Part shown: piece after piece, positions 34,540 to 42,968 of the stretch
Numbering within the stretch: the first letter of the stretch is position 1
Layout of the letters: each line of letters starts with the position of its first letter
Assembly: GCA_964559175.1 (NCBI GenBank)
Contig: CAZLGT010000012.1
Location: 23,425 to 87,424 of the forward strand
DNA: 64,000 nt
DNA from: Mariniphaga sp964559175
GTDB taxonomy: Bacteria; Bacteroidota; Bacteroidia; Bacteroidales; Prolixibacteraceae
Direction of reading: 5' to 3'
Translations under genes and position numbers: made by a program
The notes under the pieces: model-generated
Database searches by the model: none
What the model saw: the letters and a program-made list of their open reading frames with translations, nothing else
Told to the model about the DNA's origin: nothing

Positions 34540-36015
34540 CTAATAGGCCAGTGCAAAAAGTACCCGTTGTTTCGAAGGTTTTCCGGAATACACACATTTT
34601 CCTTCTTCCTGTTCACTTTTTAAAGGTATGCAACGGATGGTAGCTTTTGTTTCGCCTTTTATTTTGTCTTCTGTTTCTGAAGTTCCATCCCAATGTGCCG
34701 AAACAAAACCACCTTTATTTTGAATTACCTCTTTAAATTCTTCCCAGGTTTCCACTTTGGTGGTATTTTGGGTACGAAATTCCAGCGCTTTGTTAAAAAT
34801 TCCATGTTGAATATTGTCCAGAAGGTTTTCAATGTAACCGGCAATGCCGTCCAGTGAAACCACATTTTTTTCGAGCGTATCGCGGCGTGCTACTTCCACG
34901 GTTCCGTTTTCGAGGTCGCGCGGTCCCATGGCCAAACGAACAGGAACGCCTTTCAGTTCGTACTCGGCAAATTTCCAGCCCGGCTTTTTGTTGTCGCTGT
35001 CGTCAAATTTTACTGAAATGCCTTTCGCTTTGAGTTCTGCCACAATGCTGTCCACTTTTTCAGAAATGGCAGCCAGTTGTTCCGTTTTCTTGTAAATGGG
35101 AACAATTACCACCTGGATGGGTGCAAGTTTTGGCGGTAACACAAGACCGTTATCGTCGGAGTGTGCCATTATCAATGCCCCCACCAAACGGGTTGAAACA
35201 CCCCACGATGTTGCCCATACGTATTCTTCCCGGCCTTCCTTGTTGGTAAACTTTACATCGAACGCTTTGGCAAAGTTCTGGCCTAAAAAGTGGGAAGTTC
35301 CCGATTGCAAAGCTTTTCCATCCTGCATCAGAGCTTCAATGGTGTAAGTATCGAGCGCACCTGCAAACCGTTCGTTTTCGCTTTTTAATCCTTTAATTAC
35401 CGGCACAGCCATGTAATTTTCAGCAAAATCGGCATAAACATTTATAATTTTGATGGTTTCTTCAATGGCCTCCTCTCTGGTGGCGTGTGCGGTATGGCCT
35501 TCCTGCCAGAGAAATTCGGCTGTACGTAAAAACAACCGGGTTCGCATTTCCCAGCGCACTACATTGGCCCACTGGTTTATTAACAGCGGCAAATCACGGT
35601 GCGACTGAATCCAGTTTCGGTAAGTATTCCAGATAATGGTTTCTGAAGTTGGCCTTATAATAAGTTCCTCTTCCAGTTTTGCTTCCGGATCAACCACTAC
35701 CCCACCGTTTTCCTCGTCATTTTTCAGGCGATAATGCGTAACTACGGCACATTCTTTGGCAAAACCCTCCACATGGTCGGCTTCTTTGCTAAAAAAAGAT
35801 TTTGGGATAAACAGCGGAAAGTATGCATTTACGTGTCCTGTTTCCTTAAACATCCGGTCTAATTGGGCCTGCATTTTTTCCCAAATAGCATAACCATAGG
35901 GTTTTATCACCATACAACCTCTGACGGCCGAATTTTCGGCCAAATCAGCTTTAATTACCAGGTCCTGGTACCATTGAGAATAATTCTCACTGCGTGATGT
36001 TAATTCTTTCGCCAT
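34540..36015 (-). CDS. proS: Prolyl-tRNA synthetase (short, archaeal/eukaryote-like type)
   Basis: The 491-residue class II synthetase charges tRNA-Pro. Motif 2 shows as NQWANVVRWEMRTRLFLRTA and is followed by FLWQEGHTAHATREEA. The chain has no inserted editing domain and carries a C-terminal zinc-type extension ending in ALAY, so it is the short form common in Bacteroidota. It is divergent from the lipoprotein gene at 36118. Confidence 0.96.
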   Translation of the reverse strand: MAKELTSRSENYSQWYQDLVIKADLAENSAVRGCMVIKPYGYAIWEKMQAQLDRMFKETGHVNAYFPLFIPKSFFSKEADHVEGFAKECAVVTHYRLKNDEENGGVVVDPEAKLEEELIIRPTSETIIWNTYRNWIQSHRDLPLLINQWANVVRWEMRTRLFLRTAEFLWQEGHTAHATREEAIEETIKIINVYADFAENYMAVPVIKGLKSENERFAGALDTYTIEALMQDGKALQSGTSHFLGQNFAKAFDVKFTNKEGREEYVWATSWGVSTRLVGALIMAHSDDNGLVLPPKLAPIQVVIVPIYKKTEQLAAISEKVDSIVAELKAKGISVKFDDSDNKKPGWKFAEYELKGVPVRLAMGPRDLENGTVEVARRDTLEKNVVSLDGIAGYIENLLDNIQHGIFNKALEFRTQNTTKVETWEEFKEVIQNKGGFVSAHWDGTSETEDKIKGETKATIRCIPLKSEQEEGKCVYSGKPSKQRVLFALAY

Positions 36016-36117
36016 TTTTCTTAAATTGGTACAAATTTTGCTTTTTTGTAGTTGATTATTTAGAGTTCACAAAGAAAAGAAATATTATTGACATTAAATA
36101 AACCGGGAGGACGAGTT

Positions 36118-37503
36118 ATGAAATCAAGATTAACATTATTAACACTGGCTGCACTCTTTATAGGTGCATGTACTTCGGGGACTTATGTCACCAGTTCTTA
36201 TACTGATGACATCTATTTTAACCCGGGGGATGTTCCTCCACCCATTGCAATTGAAGAAGATGTAAGGGCAGAGAGGGAAGCCGCTGAAAAATCGGCACAA
36301 CGTATGATTATCAGCGACATTCAGCGCAACGAAGAAGGTTCGCAAACCATGAACAACTACATTTTCGAGGGAACGGAAGAAGATGCCGATGCACTGGTTT
36401 ACAGCATGGACCAGTATGATTTGTACCAGAGCGACACCACCGTTTATTACAACGAAGACGACGTAAAGTATGTAATCAATAATTATTACGATGGAGATGC
36501 AATCGACTATGCCTATCGGATTCGTCGATTCCACCGTCCACATTTTTACGATCCGTTTTACTGGGACAGCTGGTATTATGATTCCTACTTATACGATCCA
36601 TTTTATTACTCTTCATGGCATTCGCCTTATTTCAGCTGGGGCTGGGGTAGCCGCTGGTATTCGCCCTACTACAGCTGGAGCTGGGGTTATTCACCTTATT
36701 ACAGCTACTGGCACCAGCCATATTATGGCGGATTTTACGGAGGTTATTACGGTGGATACCCATACAATTATTGGTATGGCCATGGAAACTACAGGTATAT
36801 CGATTCAGAAAACTACCGTTATGGCCAGCGTCGGACGGCAAGCACCAGCGTGCTTTCAGGCAGCGATGACGGACGCAGAAGTTCCACCTCATCAGTAAGG
36901 ACATCGGCTACCACGGCAAGAAGCTCACGGGAGGGAACCATTAACCGTTCAGCTGAAAATGCCGTTACCAGAAGAAGCACCACCGGTATAAGGGAAACCG
37001 AAGGCAGAACACAGCGCCAGGAGGTGAACAGCAATGTTGTTACCGAAAGAAGGAGAACAGATGTACGCAGTTCAGATGTGAAAAGCGGAAGCACTACGCA
37101 AACATACACCCGCCCGGGAAGCAGCCAGACAACGAGAACATACACCAGGCCTGCAACAAATACTACCACCACACCACGGGTAGTTACCCAGGGAAGGAGT
37201 ACTTCGTCAAGTTACTCTGCACCACGTTCAACTTCTACCTATAATCGTACCTACCGTACAAACTCAACATACAACAGGAGTTCGAGCAGCAGCAGTGCCA
37301 CCCGTACTTACAGAGCACCATCAACAACTACCAAATCAGGAAGTACCATTCAAAGAAGTACACCCGCACGAAGCAGTAGCAGCGGAAGCTACAACAGCAG
37401 TGGTTCATCATCAGGCAGAAGTTATACACCGAGCAGTTCAGGAAGTTCCGGAACTTCAAGGTCGTCTTCTTCATCCTCTTCGTCATCAGGAAGAAGAAGG
37501 TAA
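36118..37503 (+). CDS. Low-complexity lipoprotein, Tyr/Trp-rich then Ser/Thr/Arg-rich
   Basis: The 461-residue protein starts with a lipoprotein leader (ALFIGACTSG, Cys about 18). Acidic residues 40-130 precede a Tyr/Trp/Gly-rich stretch at about 145-235 (SPYFSWGWGSRWYSPYYS). The last 200 residues are mostly Ser, Thr, Arg and Pro, ending in a Ser run and GRRR. I chose the ATG at 36118 because GGGAGG lies 8 bp upstream, an unusually strong Shine-Dalgarno site for this phylum. It is probably exposed on the cell surface and intrinsically disordered. The family is unknown to me. It is followed after about 65 bp by an outer-membrane protein gene. Confidence 0.78.
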   Translation: MKSRLTLLTLAALFIGACTSGTYVTSSYTDDIYFNPGDVPPPIAIEEDVRAEREAAEKSAQRMIISDIQRNEEGSQTMNNYIFEGTEEDADALVYSMDQYDLYQSDTTVYYNEDDVKYVINNYYDGDAIDYAYRIRRFHRPHFYDPFYWDSWYYDSYLYDPFYYSSWHSPYFSWGWGSRWYSPYYSWSWGYSPYYSYWHQPYYGGFYGGYYGGYPYNYWYGHGNYRYIDSENYRYGQRRTASTSVLSGSDDGRRSSTSSVRTSATTARSSREGTINRSAENAVTRRSTTGIRETEGRTQRQEVNSNVVTERRRTDVRSSDVKSGSTTQTYTRPGSSQTTRTYTRPATNTTTTPRVVTQGRSTSSSYSAPRSTSTYNRTYRTNSTYNRSSSSSSATRTYRAPSTTTKSGSTIQRSTPARSSSSGSYNSSGSSSGRSYTPSSSGSSGTSRSSSSSSSSSGRRR

Positions 37504-37567
37504 GAGGATAGTCTATTTGTGAAAAATGAACCCGACAAAAAGTATTAACGAAAAAGCAATTTTAGCC

Positions 37568-39064
37568 ATGAAAAGATTAGTAACATTATTGACCTTAGCT
37601 TTCGCAGTGCCGTTTTTTATGCAGGCACAGGACTTAGCCGATGCACTGCGCTTTTCAAATTTTCAGATTCAGGGAACAGCGCGCTCCGGAGCAATGGGCA
37701 ACGCTTTTGGCGCTCTGGGCGGCGATTTCACCTCGGTGGGCATTAATCCGGCAGGACTAGGATTATATCGTGCTTCGGAACTGGTATTTACACCAACTTT
37801 CGGGCAAAACAGCGTTGAGGCTACCTACCTGGGAAATATAATGACCGACAGCAAATACGACTTCTCGTTCAATAACCTGAGTTACGTAGCTGCAATTCCC
37901 ACCCGGAATCAGAGCGAAACCGGACTGGTTAGTGTAAATGTGGGCATTGGTTTTAACCGGCTGAGAGACTTCAACAGTACCATGCTGGCCGGAGCAAACA
38001 ATATGAGCAGTTCATTCCTCGATTATCTGGCCGACAATGCAACCATAAATAACTGGAGTGATTTTTACGAAAACCTGGCATGGGATACATACCTGCTTTG
38101 GGAAGATGAGGTAAACAATGTGTATTATCACGATATAGAAGAGGCGGGATACGGCCAGAGCCAAAGGAAAAGCATTTCTACCCAAGGGTATATAAATGAA
38201 TATCTGCTTTCTGCAGGGTTTAACTTCAACCATAAATTGTATATCGGTGCATCGGTTGGAATTATCGATGCTTTTTACAAAGAATCGACCGAGTTACTTG
38301 AATGGGACGAACGGAATAACATCGATTTTTTTAACGAAATGCAGTTCGACAGCTACCTCAGAACCAGTGGCACAGGCTACAACGGAAAGTTGGGTATCAT
38401 TTTCAAACCGGTGAACGAACTTCGGTTAGGTGCTTCGGTGCATACCCCCACTTTTTATAATTTGAATGACATTTTTGAAACAACAATGCATTCGGAGGCT
38501 GCCGATGAGGATGGTGTAATGGGACGGCATAAAGCCACTTCTCCCTATTCAGAGTACGACTATGACCTGGAAACTCCCCTGCGTGCCACTTTGAGTGCCG
38601 CCTATGTTTTCGGGGGTAAGGGCTTGCTGAGCATAGATTATGAATATGCAGATTATGGCACAGCCAGTTTAAGGCGTGGTGGAGACGGATATAACTTTGT
38701 GGATGAAAACAGCGACATTGCAGAGGTTTACAGATCGGTAGGCAACCTTCGCATTGGAGGTGAATATCTGGCAACAAGTAACATCAGCCTGCGGGCAGGT
38801 TTCGAGAACTATCCTTCACCTTACAACAGCCAGGCACTGGGAGTATCGCAACCCAATGCCGATGCCAAACTGAATGTATTTTCAGGTGGTTTGGGTTACC
38901 GCACTGGCGGTTTCTTTTTCGATATTGCCTACCGGTACACTACCGACACAAAATACGATTTGCTGTATCCGGAACCACCAACCGAATTTTATCAAATGCC
39001 GGAAATGGCCGAATTTAAAACGACTAAAAACAATGTGTTGTTTACACTCGGTTTTAAATTTTAG
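37568..39064 (+). CDS. Outer-membrane beta-barrel transport protein (OmpP1/FadL/TodX-like)
   Basis: The 498-residue protein has a signal peptide (LVTLLTLAFAVPFFMQAQ) and then LRFSNFQIQGTARSGAMGNA and GALGGDFTSVGINPAGLGLY, the N-terminal plug-like motif of FadL/TodX barrels and hemin-receptor-annotated relatives. The rest alternates strand-like segments and ends with VLFTLGFKF (C-terminal Phe). It probably lets hydrophobic compounds cross the outer membrane. I used the inner ATG at 37568 because the signal peptide starts there. Confidence 0.85.
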   Translation: MKRLVTLLTLAFAVPFFMQAQDLADALRFSNFQIQGTARSGAMGNAFGALGGDFTSVGINPAGLGLYRASELVFTPTFGQNSVEATYLGNIMTDSKYDFSFNNLSYVAAIPTRNQSETGLVSVNVGIGFNRLRDFNSTMLAGANNMSSSFLDYLADNATINNWSDFYENLAWDTYLLWEDEVNNVYYHDIEEAGYGQSQRKSISTQGYINEYLLSAGFNFNHKLYIGASVGIIDAFYKESTELLEWDERNNIDFFNEMQFDSYLRTSGTGYNGKLGIIFKPVNELRLGASVHTPTFYNLNDIFETTMHSEAADEDGVMGRHKATSPYSEYDYDLETPLRATLSAAYVFGGKGLLSIDYEYADYGTASLRRGGDGYNFVDENSDIAEVYRSVGNLRIGGEYLATSNISLRAGFENYPSPYNSQALGVSQPNADAKLNVFSGGLGYRTGGFFFDIAYRYTTDTKYDLLYPEPPTEFYQMPEMAEFKTTKNNVLFTLGFKF

Positions 39065-39086
39065 AAAATAGATATTAAATATTTTG

Positions 39087-39118
39087 AAAGGCACGAATCC
39101 TGTATTCGTGCCTTTTTT
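39087..39118 (+). terminator. Terminator after the outer-membrane protein gene
   Basis: AAAGGCACGAAT and ATTCGTGCCTTT form a 12-bp stem with a short loop followed by a T run, 23 bp after the stop codon. Confidence 0.9.
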
Positions 39119-39198
39119 CATTAAAAAAAACATATAATCAACACCTTAAACAAACCATATTAAAATTTTAAATTCCCCCGCCAAAAGACTTAAATTCT

Positions 39199-39206
39199 TA
39201 TTTTTG
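39199..39206 (+). promoter_or_regulatory. -7 element upstream of the DUF819 gene
   Basis: TATTTTTG matches TAnnTTTG 33 bp before the start codon. No TTTG is seen at the ideal upstream spacing. Confidence 0.45.
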
Positions 39207-39239
39207 TATTTTTAATTTCAATAAGCTAAAAACCATCTT

Positions 39240-40511
39240 ATGTGGATCACGATTGTCTTAATCCTGTTTTACCTCCTGATGCCTGTTTTGCTCATCTATC
39301 TGTGTAAAATATCCAATACACTCAACCGCGTTGGCGCCGTGGTTTTGGCATACGCTGTTGGCCTTGTTCTGGGCAACATCGGACTGCTGCCAACCGCCAG
39401 CGATGCGCTCATCCAGGTATTAGGCGGAACACGAACATTTTTGCCTGAAAATGAACTTCAGGAATTTATGAAAACTCCCGGATTTACAAAGAGCGACCTG
39501 ACCTACAACCAGATAGTTCAACTTCAGGAATCGATAATGAATTACAGCATATTGTTAGCCCTGCCGTTAATGTTGTTCTCACTGCACTTAAAAAAATGGT
39601 TGAAAAATGCACGAAACACACTGCTTTCGCTGGTGTTGGCCATGGTTTCGCTATTGGTAGCCATTTTCATCGGGTATTACCTGTTTGCCCACAACATTAC
39701 CGAATCGGCAAAGGTTACCGGCATGCTCATTGGCGTTTACACCGGCGGAACACCCAACCTGGCTGCCATTGGAAGAGCTTTAAATGTGAGTCCTGATATT
39801 TTTATTCTCACCCACACCTACGACCTGATTATTGGTTCGGTGGCGCTCCTTTTTCTGATGACCATTGCCCAGCGTGTGTTCAATATATTTCTCCCCAACT
39901 CGGGTGTAATCCGAAAGGCAGAAAATGTGATGCAGGTTGAAATTGAAGAAGATGATGCCCATCTGGAAAACTACGATGGGTTGTTTCAGCTCAAAAACCT
40001 GCCCAATATAGGAAAATCGCTGTTTTATGCTTTGATCATTTTTGCTGTAGGGGGCAGCACCATATTCTTTGTGCCTAAAGAGGACCAGGTGCTGGTAATT
40101 ATTCTAACCATTACTACACTTGGCATTTTGGCCTCGTTGTTAAAACCGGTGAATAAGTTGAAAATCAGCTTTCCGCTGGGAATGTATTTTATTATTGTGT
40201 TCTGTCTGGCACTGTCGTCGATGGCCAATCTCCGGGAAATGTTTCAGATTGAATTTCTCGAATTGTTTTTATACGTTTTATGGGTTGTTTTTGGTTCGAT
40301 GTTAATTCATGTGGGACTGGCCCGCATTTTTAAGGTCGATACCGACAATACGATTATTGCCATTACAGCGCTCACCTACTCTCCGCCATTTGTGCCGGCG
40401 GTTGCGCTTGCCCTCAAAAACAGGGACGTAATCATTGGCGGGCTTACCATTGGAATTTTAGGATTTGCTTTCGGGTCGTATCTGGGAATTTTTATTGGAA
40501 AAATACTGTAG
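39240..40511 (+). CDS. DUF819 family membrane protein
   Basis: The 423-residue protein has about ten membrane helices. The conserved segment MLIGVYTGGTPNLAAIGRAL at about 160-180 is the DUF819 hallmark, and the second inverted half ends ALTYSPPFVPAVALALKNRD. The family resembles sodium-coupled transporters of unknown substrate. Its stop is 3 bp from the convergent response-regulator gene. Confidence 0.88.
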   Translation: MWITIVLILFYLLMPVLLIYLCKISNTLNRVGAVVLAYAVGLVLGNIGLLPTASDALIQVLGGTRTFLPENELQEFMKTPGFTKSDLTYNQIVQLQESIMNYSILLALPLMLFSLHLKKWLKNARNTLLSLVLAMVSLLVAIFIGYYLFAHNITESAKVTGMLIGVYTGGTPNLAAIGRALNVSPDIFILTHTYDLIIGSVALLFLMTIAQRVFNIFLPNSGVIRKAENVMQVEIEEDDAHLENYDGLFQLKNLPNIGKSLFYALIIFAVGGSTIFFVPKEDQVLVIILTITTLGILASLLKPVNKLKISFPLGMYFIIVFCLALSSMANLREMFQIEFLELFLYVLWVVFGSMLIHVGLARIFKVDTDNTIIAITALTYSPPFVPAVALALKNRDVIIGGLTIGILGFAFGSYLGIFIGKIL

Positions 40512-40514
40512 TAC

Positions 40515-41201
40515 TTATTTTTTTCCCAATTTGTTAAGCAACAGTTCCCTGTAATTCAAACTAACTGGCAATTTATTTTCGCCAATTTTAACTGCATTTC
40601 CTTCAAGGTATTCCACTTTTGACAACTGGATAACATAGGATTTATGAATCCGTTCAAATAAATTTTCAGGTAGCCGCTCCATAAATTCTTTCATGGTTCC
40701 ATGAACCATCAATGATCTTTCGCTGGTCATAAACTTCACATAATCGCCCTGAGCTTCAAGGTACAGAATATTATCGAACTCAATCCGGTAAACTTTTTTA
40801 TTGGCGCGTAAAAGAATATGATCATTTTTGCTTTCAGCATTTTTTTTAATTCGTTCCAGTACTCTGTTTATTGTTTTCCTGAAACGCTCAAATGAAACAG
40901 GTTTTACAAGGTAATCAACGGCATCAACCTCAAAACCTTCCAAAGCATATTCGGGATAAGCCGTTACAAAAACAAAAAGCGGTGGTTCCTTCAGACTTTT
41001 CACAAAGCCAATTCCCGAAAGCCGGGGCATGTTAATGTCGAGAAACAACAAATCAACCGGTTGTTTTTTCAAAAATTCTCCGGCTTCCAGCGCATCGCTG
41101 CATATTCCGGTTAAATTCAATTCAGGACAGGCGTTTACAAAATCTGCAATCACTTCCTGCGAAAGCGGTTCATCGTCAACAACCAGGCAATTTATCTGCA
41201 T
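40515..41201 (-). CDS. LytTR-type response regulator
   Basis: The 228-residue protein has a receiver domain (CLVVDDEP at 5-12, phosphoacceptor Asp55 in LLFLDINMPR, Lys in DYLVKPVSF). A LytTR DNA-binding domain follows at about 125-228 (ILYLEAQGDYVKFMTSERSL, then FERIHKSYVIQLSKVEYLEG). It pairs with the histidine kinase encoded immediately upstream (1-bp gap). The target genes are unknown. Confidence 0.95.
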   Translation of the reverse strand: MQINCLVVDDEPLSQEVIADFVNACPELNLTGICSDALEAGEFLKKQPVDLLFLDINMPRLSGIGFVKSLKEPPLFVFVTAYPEYALEGFEVDAVDYLVKPVSFERFRKTINRVLERIKKNAESKNDHILLRANKKVYRIEFDNILYLEAQGDYVKFMTSERSLMVHGTMKEFMERLPENLFERIHKSYVIQLSKVEYLEGNAVKIGENKLPVSLNYRELLLNKLGKK

Positions 41202-41202
41202 A

Positions 41203-42237
41203 TCAACTCATTTGAATCTGTAAATTTACCTCAAATTTTTCATCGCCATCTGAAACTTTCAGCGAATGTTTTCCGGGATATACCAGTTCCAGCCGTTTTT
41301 TTACATTTTCTATTCCAATGCCTTTGTATTTTGAATCGGCAATTTCAACATTTTCGCCCTTATTGTTTTCAATACTGAAAAACAGAGACTTCCCGGAAGT
41401 TTCTATTTTTATTCTTACATAAGAATCGTTTCTGCCACCTTTTATGCCGTGTTTGAAACTGTTTTCAACGAAAGGAAGAAATAGAAGCGGCGCAATTTTT
41501 TTTCCTTTAATTTCTCCTTTAATTTCCAATTTAATTCTGTCTGGCTCCACGGAGCGCAAATTCTGAAGTTCTATATAGTTTTTAACCATCTCAACTTCCT
41601 TTTCCAACGGAATAAATTCAACATCCGATTCGTAAATAATGTGCCGCATTAAATCGCTTAACTGGACAATTTTTTCGGGAACCAGACTTGAATTTTTTCG
41701 TGCCAGGCTGTAAATGCTGTTAAGCGAGTTAAATAAAAAATGCGGATTCAGCTGCGATTTCAATGCTTTTAACTCAGCAGAAGTCTTTTCTTTTTCAAGC
41801 TCCTGCAATTGAAACCAACTGCGGGCAAGGTGCAAAAGTCCCGACGCCGAGAGGTAAATGACAAAAAACAATGAAATATCCCAAAAACTGTAATAGGCAA
41901 TAAAATAGTAGCCCTGGAAAATATGATCAATCCAGTGATTAAAAAGAAGAAAATAAAATCCGACTCCCGGCAAAACTACAACCAATAAAGACAACAGATA
42001 AATCAGATATCTCCCTTTCTCAAAAAACAGAGGAAATGACACTTTGAGATTGAGATAAACCACAAGAAACAGGGGAAGATGAAAAACAGCCGCGTAGATT
42101 AAATCAATCTTTTGAATTTCAGCAGAAACTTTAAGAATATTGATCAATATGAGATACGAAAGGCACCAAAACAGGATGTGCTGAAAGTTCCTGTTTTTCA
42201 GCAACCTGACTTTTCTTTTTTTTGTTTTGTAAACCAT
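41203..42237 (-). CDS. LytS/YehU-type sensor histidine kinase
   Basis: The 344-residue protein has four membrane helices in the first 140 residues. A short coiled coil (QLQELEKEKTSAELKALKSQ) leads to the His_kinase domain with His166 in SQLNPHFLFNSLNSIYSL, and an ATPase domain follows (LPFVENSFKHGIKG, YKGIGIENVKKRLEL). There is no extracellular sensor domain, so it probably senses within the membrane. Its start directly follows the stop of the lipoprotein gene, which may encode an accessory sensor. Confidence 0.94.
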   Translation of the reverse strand: MVYKTKKRKVRLLKNRNFQHILFWCLSYLILINILKVSAEIQKIDLIYAAVFHLPLFLVVYLNLKVSFPLFFEKGRYLIYLLSLLVVVLPGVGFYFLLFNHWIDHIFQGYYFIAYYSFWDISLFFVIYLSASGLLHLARSWFQLQELEKEKTSAELKALKSQLNPHFLFNSLNSIYSLARKNSSLVPEKIVQLSDLMRHIIYESDVEFIPLEKEVEMVKNYIELQNLRSVEPDRIKLEIKGEIKGKKIAPLLFLPFVENSFKHGIKGGRNDSYVRIKIETSGKSLFFSIENNKGENVEIADSKYKGIGIENVKKRLELVYPGKHSLKVSDGDEKFEVNLQIQMS

Positions 42238-42837
42238 TTATTTCCGGGTTAAAACAGCTTTTAATCCATTCTCAAAAGCTTTTTCATCATCTGCATATTT
42301 ATTAACGAACTTTTGCAATTCGGCCGGTTTGGCCGTGAGCAATATAAAATCGCCGTTGTTTTCATGATGAATTCTTATCCGGTTTTTTTTCAGTAAATCC
42401 TCCAGCCATTCCTGATCAAACCATTGAATTTCCAGTTTGTTTTTTTCAACCTTAAGCTTTGCGAAGGTATGCACCGGTATAATATGGAAGTTTTGCAGGA
42501 AAAGATTATCGTCAAACTTCTCCAGATAAAAATCGAGAAAATAATTTTCGCCCAGTTTTACAACATGAACAGAAAATTCGGAAGAATTAGTCATTTCATC
42601 ATCCTCGTATTTTTGAGTTAAATTATACGAAGTACTGTCAATATTTTCCGGAACTTTTTTGCCTTTGTAAGCATATTCAAAATTCCATTCGGTCCCATCA
42701 TCATCTAACCAATTACCCAGCAGAAGCGTGTTGGGGAAAAGGTCTTTTTCGGTATAGAGCGGGTAGAAGGAATAAACCACGCACCCCGAAATAAAAATGA
42801 ACAGGGCAACTGACAAAAGAACTTTTACTGTTTTCAT
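42238..42837 (-). CDS. Lipoprotein of unknown function beside the two-component system
   Basis: The 199-residue protein has a lipoprotein leader (VALFIFISGCVVYSF, Cys about 19) and the segment YPLYTEKDLFPNTLLLGNWL, a pattern of a small Bacteroidota lipoprotein family. It is the first gene in the operon with the kinase and regulator, abutting the kinase start. A sensing or output role in that system is inferred from position alone. Confidence 0.78.
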   Translation of the reverse strand: MKTVKVLLSVALFIFISGCVVYSFYPLYTEKDLFPNTLLLGNWLDDDGTEWNFEYAYKGKKVPENIDSTSYNLTQKYEDDEMTNSSEFSVHVVKLGENYFLDFYLEKFDDNLFLQNFHIIPVHTFAKLKVEKNKLEIQWFDQEWLEDLLKKNRIRIHHENNGDFILLTAKPAELQKFVNKYADDEKAFENGLKAVLTRK

Positions 42838-42968
42838 CTTTTTGATTTTTAAAATTCATGCTCAAATTTATGAATTACACAACCCGCTCACGAATTTTTT
42901 CGATGAGATATCGCTTTTTGTCGTTGAGATTGAGATGGATAGTACTATTGACTTCTTTCTGTTTTTTC

